From positions 28,842,184 to 28,906,183 of the forward strand of contig CAIIXF020000012.1 of the NCBI GenBank assembly GCA_903813345.2: DNA of 64,000 nucleotides, given 5' to 3'. The notes under the pieces are model-generated. The model worked only from the letters and a program-made list of their open reading frames with translations, was not told the origin of the DNA and did no database searches. Below, piece after piece: positions 22,768 to 35,000 of this stretch. The stretch's first letter is position 1, and every line of letters starts with the position of its first letter. The translations under genes and the position numbers were made by a program. This stretch comes from Owenia fusiformis. Taxonomy: Eukaryota > Annelida > Polychaeta > Sabellida > Oweniidae.

Positions 22768-22915
22768 AGTCAACAAGGCATTAACATGCAAAATGTCACT
22801 ACCTGCCATTTGTTACAGATGTTGAATGCTGAACACCAACAGAATACCATTCACCAAAAAGTTGGGAGACCATAACAATATGTCACCACCACAAGTGGTA
22901 ACAGACTGAACCAGC
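22768..22915 (+). repeat. RepA dispersed element copy
   Basis: CATGCAAAATGTCACTACC, CTGCCATTTGTTACAGATG, 'aacaccaac' and 'ccataacaatatgtcaccacc'. It lies directly next to the AGGTCA-rich element, echoing the association at 2893-5180. Confidence 0.65.
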
Positions 22916-23014
22916 CCTTAAGGTTCCTTTGATTTCCTTAGGAAAGGACCGAGGCAAAAGATGGTTACCTTTATAATTTTACATAATATTTCCTATTGTC
23001 TAAAATTCATAAGA

Positions 23015-26000
23015 TCATCTAGAAGTTGGCATAACATTGTTAATTGAATCATTTAATAAACTTTCAGTTTTAGCAGGATTTAGCGCCACTGTCGCATTGT
23101 CAATTATACTGAACACAAACTGTATACAACCAAGTTTTATATAACTCCCATGGTGCAATAGTGCCGTGCCTTCCCAGCCTGCACCACTGCCTCCTATAAG
23201 GCTCGAGCTACTTGTCCGACAGCTACATATTTGACTTTCCTGGAAGTACACAATGAAATTATATGAACATTTGCTAGTTAATGCATGGGCGTCTATTCAT
23301 CCAAGGGGGGAGGGGTGAGCACCCCCTTTTTAAACCAATCTGGGGATTTAATTCATGGTGGTGAGGAGGATACTTGGAGGAAAGAAAAAAACTATGTGCT
23401 CTGGAAAAAGAAGTGAAGAAGCTAAGCTTCAAGTGTGCAATGATGACGGAGACTGTTAGGCTCATAGCCAGGATTTGCCAAGGGGGGGTCCAGTTTTCAA
23501 AAATTTCCAGGGGGGTTCACATTTGACAATTTTGGCCCAAATATGACTAAAATTACTTGAAAAGTGCTCAAAAATGGTAAAAAATTGCATGATTTTGAAA
23601 TAATTTCCACCCACTTGAAAAAACCCTGTGGAGATCACTGCAATATGAACAATTTCAGTCGCATTTTTATTCTGTCATAGATGAACTTAAAAAGAACCTC
23701 GGAATTAGAACACCTGCAAATCTGAACAATATAAGCCTATCCCAGTGGTGATCAGATAAGACAGGTTTTACTGTACAGGGTGTCCCGAAAGTATGCCCCC
23801 CCCTAGGCAGGCATATACCAGTGTCTTCATAGTATGTGTCATATATCACTTTAAAGCTTATCCAAAGTTACATTGATTTGCCAAGTATCATGGTTCAACT
23901 CTCAAATGTGAAAAAATTACAGGCATTTCAAAATTTAGTGTTTGGCCAAAATTTAGTTCAATTTTACACCAAATCACTTTCGGGACACCCTGTACTGTTG
24001 TTTTTAGTAGCCTACCTTATTGGCACTCTGACTCATTGTAACCTTATCTTCTTCTTTCTGCTCAACCTTGGCTTTTGACTTATCAGCTTTGGTTCGAGAT
24101 TTCTTGATTAAACCCCTTACAGTCTTTACAACTTTACTGACTTTTGGCTGCAGAATAGCTTTCTCCGAGAAGTCACACGAGTAGAGGACATTATCAACTG
24201 TAGTGCCATGCTCACTGTAGTTCAGGAGCTCAAAGTGACGAGATGTCTGAAATACACGTACAGAAACATACATACTATAGTATAGGAATTGTGCCATGCT
24301 CACTGTAATTCAGGAGCTAAAGTGATAAAATGTCTGAAATACAGAATCATACATGTATTTCATTGCCTATTTCAAATGAACTTTTGCATTATCACGAAAA
24401 ATTCAATATTCAAATTCTAATTCAATATTGTTGTTAGAGAGCACAGAGGGCAACATTTAATCTGCACAAATCATCATTTTACATTGCTGCTTCAAATAAC
24501 CTAATCAAATTTTTACATCACAGCCAATTTAGTATTGTAGTGAAAACTGAAAGGGCAACATTTGAAAAGAAGGTATTAACATGCAAAATGTCACACCCGC
24601 CATTTGTTACAGATGCCAAACACCAACCGCTGAACACCAACTGCCAAATACCATTCACAAAAAAGTTAGAGACTATAACAATATGTCACTACCTATGTCA
24701 CGATCACAAACCCCTATAAATCATATTTCTCACTTACCTCATCATAGAAAATACAGGTGTGTTTTACAGTATGCCATGAGAACATAACAAAACTATTGAC
24801 ACTCACATATCATATTTCACGCTTACCTCGTCATAAAATATGCAGGCATGTTTAGCAGAGACATAGTTACAGTGTCCAAATACAGTTAGGCACACATCCA
24901 TGTCAGCACCTAAAAGGAAATGAAACAACACTAGTGTAAGATTTAAAATGTTTGTATAAATAAAATACAGGTACATAAGCTAGGACCTGGCATCTTCAAC
25001 TACCAAGGTGTAATAACAAATGCTTATTTTTCTCCAGGATATTTTTCTATGGGCAGTTAGCGCTACATACAATTTTCATGTTTTAGAAAATCACTGACAA
25101 GTTCAATTCACCAATCCACTGAACCCCAATTGACTACAGTGGTAAATAAAAAAAATTTTTGGCAGCATGTAAAATTCACATCAAAACTTATGAGCCAAAT
25201 TAACCTTTAGCGTGCTGCCGGCGGACTCGTCCGCCGAGACTAAAATGTCTCTCACAACTGCCGGCGGACCCGTACGCCCGATTTCAAACTTTTAAAAACT
25301 TTACTTTTTCGCGCCATTCGTATTGTCCAATTAGATTGCCCGATTTATTCAGTGCCTAACATGACTTCCTGTTGACCTAGAAATGGCGATATTTCGAAAA
25401 ATAATTCTCAATTCAACAATTTAAACAGTGTTTTGGTCGTTTTTAGTGAACGAATCGTACAAAATGGTGGACAAATACGATCACAACGAAAATGTGGAGG
25501 AAATGAATTACGATTTCGAGCTCTTTAGGCTCTTGGAAGCCGATAACGGTCATCGAAAATAGAAACTAGAATATTTTCTGAATTGAAAAATTGAACATTC
25601 GATCGCTGCAAATTCAGATTTGGATTCTGACCAGACGAAGAGGCGGAGCGGCGGATTCCGGAGGAGTATTCATGGTATATTTATGCCCAGTCGTGTTAAT
25701 GTACGAAAAAATTCATGAGAACATTTTTTTCATGAGCCAGGCCACTGTATCTTCCCTTTGTGAAAATTTTATCCAGATTCATTCAGTAGTTATTGAGATA
25801 TTAATTATTTAGTCCAGGCATATCATTTTTTGCACTCTTTGAAAAATAAGCCAGTTGCGTGGGATATATTTGCTGAAATAAGGCAGCATGGTAAAGGTTA
25901 AGATGCCCACAAAAGCAATTCAAAGTTTATAAATTTTGAGGGAATAAAATATGAATGTTATCGACAGAATTTCTTAATTGAGTAGGGGCAAAGTCTTGAT

Positions 26001-29000
26001 TTTTCTTAAATTAAAACATTGTTAATATTTTACAGAATAATGTTTTTTGTACATTTTTTGCACAACTTATGTCCAATAGAAGCATTAATAACCTTTTTGG
26101 CTTATGTTTGCCTTATCCCTTTAGACCTGGCTATTATAGGTATACTAACCTGTGCCAACAGTCAGTGATCTATAAGACATTGGAACAGGCTGTCCCTTCC
26201 CTGTCAATGGACACATTAATGCCCTGGCTTTTACATCATTAGACCCTACAACATACAAGTGATCTATAAGATATTGGAACAGGCTGACCCTTCCCTGTCA
26301 ATGGACACATTAATGCCCTGGCTTTTACATCATTAGACCCTACAACATACAAGTGATCTATAAGACATTGGAACAGGCTGTCCCTTCCCTGTAATGGACA
26401 CATTAATGCCCTGGCTTTTACATCATTAGACCCTACAACATACAAGTGATCTATAAGATATTGGAACAGGCTGTCCCTTCCCTGTCAATGGACACATTAA
26501 TGCCCTGGCTTTTACATCATTAGACCCTACAACATACAAGTGATCTATAAGATATTGGAACAGGCTGACCCTTCCCTGTCAATGGACACATTAATGCCCT
26601 GGCTTTTACATCATTAGACCCTACAACATACAAGTGATCTATAAGACATTGGAACAGGCTGACCCTTCCCTGTCAATGGACACATTAATGCCCTGGCTTT
26701 TACATCATTAGACCCTACAACATACAAGTGATATATAAGACCTTGGAACAGACTGTCCCTTCCCTTCAATGGGCACATTAATGCCCTGGCTTTTACATCA
26801 TAAGACCCTACAACATACAAGTGATCTATAAGACATTGGAACAGGCTGTCCCTTCCCTGTCAATGGACACATCAATGCCCTGGCCTTTACATCATTAGAC
26901 CCTACAACATACAAGTAATATATAAGACATTGGTACAGGCTGTCCCTTCCCTATCAATGGACACATTAATGCCCTGGCTTTTACATCATTAGACCCTACA
27001 ACATACAAGTGATATATAAGACCTTGGAACAGACTGTCCCTTCCCTTCAATGGGCACATTAATGCCCTGGCTTTTACATCATTAGACCCTACAACATACA
27101 AGTGATATATAAGACATTGGAACAGACTGTCCCTTCCCTATCAATGGACACATTAATGCCCTGGCTTTTACATCATTAGACCCTACAACATACAAGTGAT
27201 CTATAAGATATTGGAACAGGCTGTCCCTTCCCTGTTAATGGGCACATTAATGCCCTGGCTTTTACATCATTAGACCCTACAACATACAAGTGATCTATAA
27301 GACATTGGAACAGGCTGTCCCTTCCCTGTCAATGGACACATTAATGCCCTGGCTTTTACATCATTAGACCCTACAACATACAAGTGATCTATAAGACATT
27401 GGAACAGGCTGTCCCTTCCCTGTCATTTGACACATAAATGCCCTGGCTTTTACATCATTAGACCCTATAACATACAAGTGATCTATAAAACATTGGAACA
27501 GGCTGTCCCTTCCCTGTCAATGGACACATTAATGCCCTGGCTTTTACATCATTAGACCCTACAACATACAAGTGATCTATAAGACATTGGAACAGGCTGA
27601 CCCTTCCCTGTCAATGGACACATTAATGCCCTGGCTTTTACATCATTAGACCCTACAACATACAAGTGATCTATAAGACATTGGAACAGGCTGTCCCTTC
27701 CCTGTCATAGGGCACATTGATGCCCTGGCTTCACCAGATCTCAAAAAGTAAATATATAAATGAAACATTGCTCTACCCATGATTTTTCTCAAATGAGTGC
27801 AATATTCTTATTTTCACAATTTAGACCATTTGGTCAAAATTAATTCATATTTTCATGATTTTTCGCATTTAAAGTGGGTGCAGCCCCCACTTGCTTTCAT
27901 GCTGCGCCGAGGAGACACAGAAATGAATTGGTACCTGAGTTTGAGAGAAGTCCATTGAGTAAAGTTTTACTGTTTGTTGCAGATTTCTGAGGCAGGAGCT
28001 GTTGTAGTCTTTGGTGTGCCAAAATTTGAACCAGCCTCTCATCTAATTTGCTGAGATCTGGGTCTGAAAAATGGGGGTAAAGTTATGTATATGTACGAAG
28101 ACTTGAGAGTGAACGTGTAACGTTATGTCCATCAGAGACGATTATGATTGCCCCCTCTCCCTCCAAATTTGTTTGTACAGGAACCGAGTCATGAATACCA
28201 TCATATTCAACTGGACCAATGGAGGAAAAAGTCGGAACAACATTCTTCAAACGCAGGTGTCCAGACCTCATCCACAAGTTTCTTCCTTCTTCTGGATGAA
28301 GGAAGGAAAGTAATGAATGATGTCGGAAACCCTGCAGTTGGAGGATGTGGGGACCATAATTTTACATTATATCTTGAATGATTTGTGAATTCTTAACCAA
28401 GCAAATACTCTACTAATGGCCATGAGGATGATTTAACCGCATGCTATAAACAACTGAATGATATTAATAAAAGTTTTATAAAAGAGATGGTAACCAATGA
28501 AACGCCTGTGTTTAACTCACCTGTGCTGCCCTCTATACAGGCCTGGAGTGACGCATTGAGGCTGGAGATAGCAGGGCTGTTACTGAGTTGATTTATTCCT
28601 GAGAGTTTGTTGTTCAGTATATTAGAAGTAGGGCTGTTCTTCCCTGAAACATGTAATATTGTATTAAGAGATATTACAATGTTATTTTTGGGAACTTCAA
28701 TAGACATATTCTCGATAAGAGTTCAGATGGTAATTTACATAAATATCTCCCATGATGCATCGCTTTGGATAATAAAGTGCAGCAATGAAAATCGCACTCC
28801 TGTGAAATCAAATGGGAAAGAACCGTGATGTAGACAAAGTTGTACCTCTCATGAGAGCTCTTCAAACGTGAGGTAACTAAACTGAACTAAATTAAAAACT
28901 TATGGCGTATTGGCTTATTAGGGACATTTAGCATTGGGTGAGGATATTTCAAGTGCTGGCCTGGAACATTTGTTAATGAAAACACAAAATTAAATTCTGC

Positions 29001-32000
29001 ACTGAGGATTGATGTCTTAGCACATAATTTTATTCAGGAATTAACTTATAAAAAGAAACTAGAAAAATCTGAGAATTTCAGAAAGTGAAAAATTCAGGCA
29101 TGATTAACTATAGATTGAAACACATAAAGCAACATAAATAAAAGCTCAACCTCTGCTGAAAGAGAAATGTATTGCCTAAAATGGTTCCTAAACTAAAATT
29201 TTTCTTGGCTCACGCTTCAATCAACTACAGTAGAACCTGTGTAAGTGTAACAACCTTGGGACCACAAAAAGTGTTCCACTAGGGAGCTGTTCCACTTATA
29301 GAGGTTCAGTAATATGGAGAAGATAGGCCAACATTGTTCCACTTGTGAGGTGTTCCACTTACAGAGGTGTTCCACTTAGTTTCTACTGTACATGTATTGA
29401 CTTCTATGTGTTTGCTGCAACTTTTGTTAACAACACCCCAGCTGTTTATTAAAAGGAATCGCTCACCTTGAGATGCATTGATGACTTTGGTCATGGCCCC
29501 TGACCCCGACACCACTTTACTGCCTATGACCTTGAACCCTGACCCCTTTGGGGCAAGAATAGACTGAGCATTGGAAGCCGATGTTGCAAGCTTTGAGCCG
29601 TCAGTCACCATGTCATGTTGCTGCTGATGTACCCGACCTATTGTTATATTTTGTTGTGACGCAGCCAGCGATTTCAGCTCACTGTTTATGAGACTATTTG
29701 GAGAATCTAAACTTGATGATCTATTTTTCAGCAATGATGTACCCTCGTATGATTTGTCAAATCCTTTCATTGAGATGTCCAAATCTCCATTTGGGGTACC
29801 AAGTAATGATATCCCAGTGGGTCCATTTGATTTACTGGCACAAGGTCCATTCTCCATAATATCCTCAGCGGTATCATTTACATCACCATTCATCAGCGTC
29901 CGTTTGTTATTATTTTTTACATCTATGGTACTTGAGGAGTTACAACTATCAGAGGGAGGAGGGCTATTTGATGTAAGATCCTGCTTTACGGTGGGTAAAA
30001 CAGAGGCTGTTGGCTTTGTTATTTCAGTTGTTGTTTTAGGCGTTGATTTCTCAATTTCAACATTGTTCAGTTGTTGTTGTGCTAGATGTCTAGCTATACT
30101 AGTTTGTAAGGCAACTACACTGGAGAGCCACTGGAATAAAAAAAACAATGTTTCTTATTTATTTTTAGTTAATCTGAAACATAGGATCAAATCCTATGCT
30201 AAGGGCTGGTGTGAAAAAGTCACTCTACCCTGGTGGGAATTGAACCCACAACCTCCCAATTAAATGTCAGATACTCTAGCACTTGAGCTATGGAGTGAAC
30301 TTACTCTCTCAAATCAACATTGCATATATGGCATCACAGCCATGACTTACATACCCAGTTTCATGAACCCAATTATTATTTCTTTATTCATTTTTAATAT
30401 GCAATTTGTAACTTAACAAATGCAATTGTACAATGCATGTATAGATTGACATGTGTCTGTTGTTTAATTTAAGTCAATATATCACTGAAATTATTTGAAA
30501 TTAAGAAACAAAAGTAAAAATAGGATAAAGTTGGCTCTATTAGATACAAGTTGTCGTCAGATATGCAATGATGGAATAATCATGAATTTTATTGCTTAGT
30601 TTAACTGAATGCCTAAAACAGTGATGTATATGTATTGGACCAATGACATTGCAATTTAGAGAAATTATGTTTCCATCTATTTGTGATACCCTATTTGATC
30701 TCAGTGTTCTCCCAAGGATTTTTCTCAAGGTTGACCGGAAATTCTTAATTTCACTATTTGGATAAATTTTTTTAAAATATGCTTGTTTTTCATGATTTTT
30801 TCTTCATTTTCAAGTAGGTGGAAATATGGTTTCTCAAGTGGGTGCAAATGGTTTCTCAAGTGAATGCAAGCCAATTGTTAAAATGTAAAGTGAGTGCAAC
30901 GCCCACTTGCTTTAATGCTGGAGAGATCAGTGGTTCTTAAAAGGAACACTAGTTTAAGTGCAGCATTATCAAACCATGAAGCTATTTTGCCAGTTTTGAG
31001 AAATTCCTGAATGAAACCCCTGATAGAATGTTCGCCTACTTGTTCCTGGTCAGTGTTGGGAGTATCGGATTGTCTTGGAGATGAGTGGGCTTCTCCTTCA
31101 GTAGTTGGGGCATCATGTGTCCGTGGTAACATAGGGGGAGGGAACTTGTACTGCTCTTTTATTGCTTCAGGAATCTAAAATAACAGACAATGATTTTTCA
31201 TATAAAAGGCTTTATTTCCTAATTTCAGGTAAAAAGAGAAAAAACATTGAAAAATATTAAGCGATGGGTTATGTGTATACTTGTATGTAATCATGTAATT
31301 GTTTTACTATACGCAATTGGCAAACTTTGCTAGCCCTACATATTGATACAAACAGGGTTTCCATAAGGTATCTTCACAATTACAATAAAGGTCTGTGTAA
31401 AGTGTAAATAGACTTTATGGACACCCTGTATATCTCTCTTTTGCTTGCAGATAGTACCATATCTTTGCATCATGATACATAAATACAGGGTGTCCATAAA
31501 GTATCTTTACAATTACAATATAAAGTCTAGACTTTATGGACACCCTGTATATCTCTCTTTTGCTTGCAGATAGTACCATATCTTTGCATCATGATATATA
31601 ATACAGGGTGTCCATAAAATCTCTTTAAAATAAAATACAAAGTCTGTGTAAAGTGTAAATAATCTTTATGAACACCCTGTATTACATGATGGCATAAATT
31701 GAATATCTATAATAAAAAGTACCTGAACACTTTTTCTTTTATTGTGCTTGACTTTCAGCCTAAATGGCGGGTGTTTCCTGTGTATCTTCTTCAGGAAGTT
31801 TACTTTCACCGAGTGCTGGTCCAGGTGGCCAGAAAACTGGTCCCACAACTTCACCCTCTCTGTCAGGCTCACTGACTTCAATAGCTGTTCATCCTGGAAA
31901 GAGAAAATTAAATGTATAACTGGTATTTCAAAACACCTGCTAATCCAAACACTTTTGGTGTTCAGATTTGACAGATTGGTCCCAATGGTGTTCAGATTAC

Positions 32001-35000
32001 AGGTTTTATTCAAGTTAAAAGAAGTATGAAATATGGAAACTTCATCCTTAAAAGAGCAAATACAATGAAACCTGTATATCTAAACACCTCTCTAATCTGA
32101 ACAACTCTCAATGTGAACACGTATTGGTCCCATATTTGTTTTTCTCCCATTGACCCACACTTTTAAAAACAATGAATCAAATGTGAACACTTTTAGTTTG
32201 TCCCCATGGTGTTCAGATTGGACAAGTTTTACTATGGAAACTTTGGAATTGCTTAGAAATAAGTATGAAAAGGGAAAAGTTAGGAATTCAAAAATCATTG
32301 TTTATTATCAAAAAATTGTAAGAATGTTGGAGAAAATCCTGAAATGCAATACTTTTTGGATTTTCAGAATAATTATTTTCTTGCTCTTATTCTGCCTTTA
32401 ATAAAGGGAATGAGGGAGAAGAAGTGGGGGGACTTACAACTGTGTTTTCAGCATGGTTAGGGCACATCCATCTGCCTGAAGGTAAGCTAGCCATTGGGGG
32501 GTTCAGGCAGTCCATGTGGTACAACAGAGGACAGTAGTCACATTGTAACAGGGGATTCTTTCTACAGCTCCTAGAAATAAAATATTAGCATTTATAACAA
32601 TACAGTATACAATTGTTGACCTCTCCAGAGGTCAACCGGCAAAATTGTATACCGAGACTGTAAACCGAGAAGCTACTGTTGACAGAGACCGAAGGTCGAG
32701 GTCAACAGTGTTTCAAGGTTTACAGTCGAGGTATATGATTTTGACGGTTAACCGAATGGAGAGGTCTACAATTGTTTTGTTAGTCAGAAGAAACTAATAA
32801 TACTCATATATACGACAGTCATCAATCATGGCTTCATTTCACAATCTTTTCTATGAACCACGCCAGCAATAATTTTTAAGAAAATCTGAAGACAGTGGAA
32901 GCTAAACTCTCTGTTTTCGGTACATAACTGCGTACTCACCAGAAAATTAATGTTAATTTTGCGTTTCTATTTGTATTGTTGCTATATACTCGTCGTGTAG
33001 AAAAGTCAAAATATCACTTTCATCAACGTGTACAAAATGTCCGACTACCATGTTTTTTCTGTAAACATTGTGACGTCATATTTCCCATAATTCACAAGTG
33101 TAGTACAGTAACATACGCGGTCAATAATATGATATCCCATGATGCACAAGTGAGGTACAGGCAAAAATGTTGACCGCTAATTGACCAATCAGATGCGAGT
33201 ATTTACACTGAGGTACTAACAATATAAATTAATGGAATTGAGGGAAGAAATTCTACAGTTATCGTGCTGACAAGTTCTTATGTCCCTAAAATAGCTGTCT
33301 TTTAGGGATTTTTTAATATTTAAAATTCTTTTTTATTTCAGATTTTTAAAGATTACATCAATTAAAAATTATAAATCTCTTTTCACAAGTTACATGATGC
33401 ATTACATAATAATATTTCTCTTCGATAGCTCTATTTAAAGTATAGTTTAAGTTGATAGTATTATAAAACCCTAGAGTATGTTTATGTATACAATACTTTG
33501 TCTTTTTAGGGATTTTGACTGACTGGGTATGTCTAGATAAAAGGATTTTCACTTATTTTAAGAATTAAGCATGAATGTCTGTTATAAACTCTGAAAAGGA
33601 TATATATTGAGCAATCAAGTACTTACTTTGAGCAGAGAAAGCAAACTTTGGCAGGCAAAGGTACAATTCCATTGTCTAACTCATGCGCTAGCTTCTTTAT
33701 GGGATACTTCGGCTTCACCCACCATTTTGTCTTACTGGTGCCTAAATATTAAAATAAATTTCAATATCAAATTCATGCATGTAAATAATTCATTGCATGG
33801 GTATACTTATGTAAGGCATTGTTATAGTAACATACAAACTTGCAGACCCCTTATACCAATACATAAATGGGCAGAATAGAGTTGAACAGCATATAAAAAT
33901 ATGAAATATAAAAATGAATGAAAAAGCATGTTTTCTTATTTTTTTACAAAAATGCCTTTGCATTAAGGTTTTTAATAGTAATAATAATAAGTTTTTTTTG
34001 AGAAAACAGCACATGAATTTTGTTTCAAAAGTGATCAAATTTCCATTTGCCATCTTCAATGAAAAGGAAATAATCAGCTCAACTGGTAGATAAGAAAATC
34101 AAAAGTTGCAACAAAACTCAAATTATTAACCAAATTTTACCACCTGCCATTTGTTACAGGCACCGAGAACTGAGCACCATCCACCAAAAAAGCTTGGAAC
34201 TATGACAAAATATTAGCACTTCTGGTGGGGACAAAATAAATGAGATTTTCTTTGGGGTCTTTGTTTATTATAAAAATGCTTTAAATCACCTGGTAGATTA
34301 GTAGTACATGCCAACTCAGACGGCAACTCGTACTGTTTCGGATTCATAAGCTTAGCTGCTCGAGTTAACATCATCAATGGATGCTCAGTTTCTTTTTCAT
34401 CCTCGTCATCAAGTTCATCTAGTAATGCTTTCTTCTGATTGGCTAAGATCTCGGGGATTGTTGCACGTCGTTTAGTGACTCGCGTTCTACTTCCCTGAGA
34501 GTTTGTACTTTGTCTACTTGTGCTGCTACAGGTTGACATATTGTCATCATCCTTCTGAAAATATGGATTTTAGAATATTCGGTTTAGGTTAAAATAAATT
34601 CCATCGAAGAATATCCAAATATGAAAAGCGTTGCAATGATTATATATGTATGCAAACAGTGTTTCAACAAGTGGCATGTATTTTCAAATTCTCAACAGGA
34701 TGCAGAAACCAGTTTGAGAGATCACAAAAACACATAAAAAACATACATCTTTAAAACATGGAGTTTTTGCAATTTCTTCGAAAAATTTACCTCAGGTAAT
34801 GAAGGAACTGGTATCATAGGGGTAACTTTGCAGTTGTGGCATATCCACTCTCCTGTAGGCAGATCCTCATCTTCTAAAGGGGGATCACTGAAATATAAAA
34901 GTTTTTTTCTTGTTAATGCCTTAGTCTAATAAGTTTTACTGTAGGGTTTTTACAATTGCTTTTGACACAATTTGAATGATTGACTAAACCTCAGTTACGA

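Noticed and set aside
26239-27101. Repeated 68-codon minus-strand frames ([17 protein letters not shown]...) as a tandem-repeat protein gene
   Set aside because: They are pairs of minisatellite units between stops. Only the final unit has a donor and fits PHF12, so the others are non-coding copies of exon 12.
26165-27745. CRISPR array
   Set aside because: Regular spacing might suggest it, but units are nearly identical throughout with no variable spacers, and the genome is eukaryotic.
29306-29466. Extension of PHF12 exon 9 to the stop at 29306
   Set aside because: The GTGAGC donor at 29466 joins exon 10 in phase and reaches the conserved FHA and C-terminal parts. The extension lies over a pogo-like MITE.
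29688-30263. 191-codon plus-strand frame
   Set aside because: It is the antisense shadow of PHF12 exon 9 plus the adjacent SINE.
30232-30303. Functional tRNA-Lys gene
   Set aside because: The D-arm and T-arm are fine, but the acceptor stem does not pair and a SINE body with A-rich tail follows.
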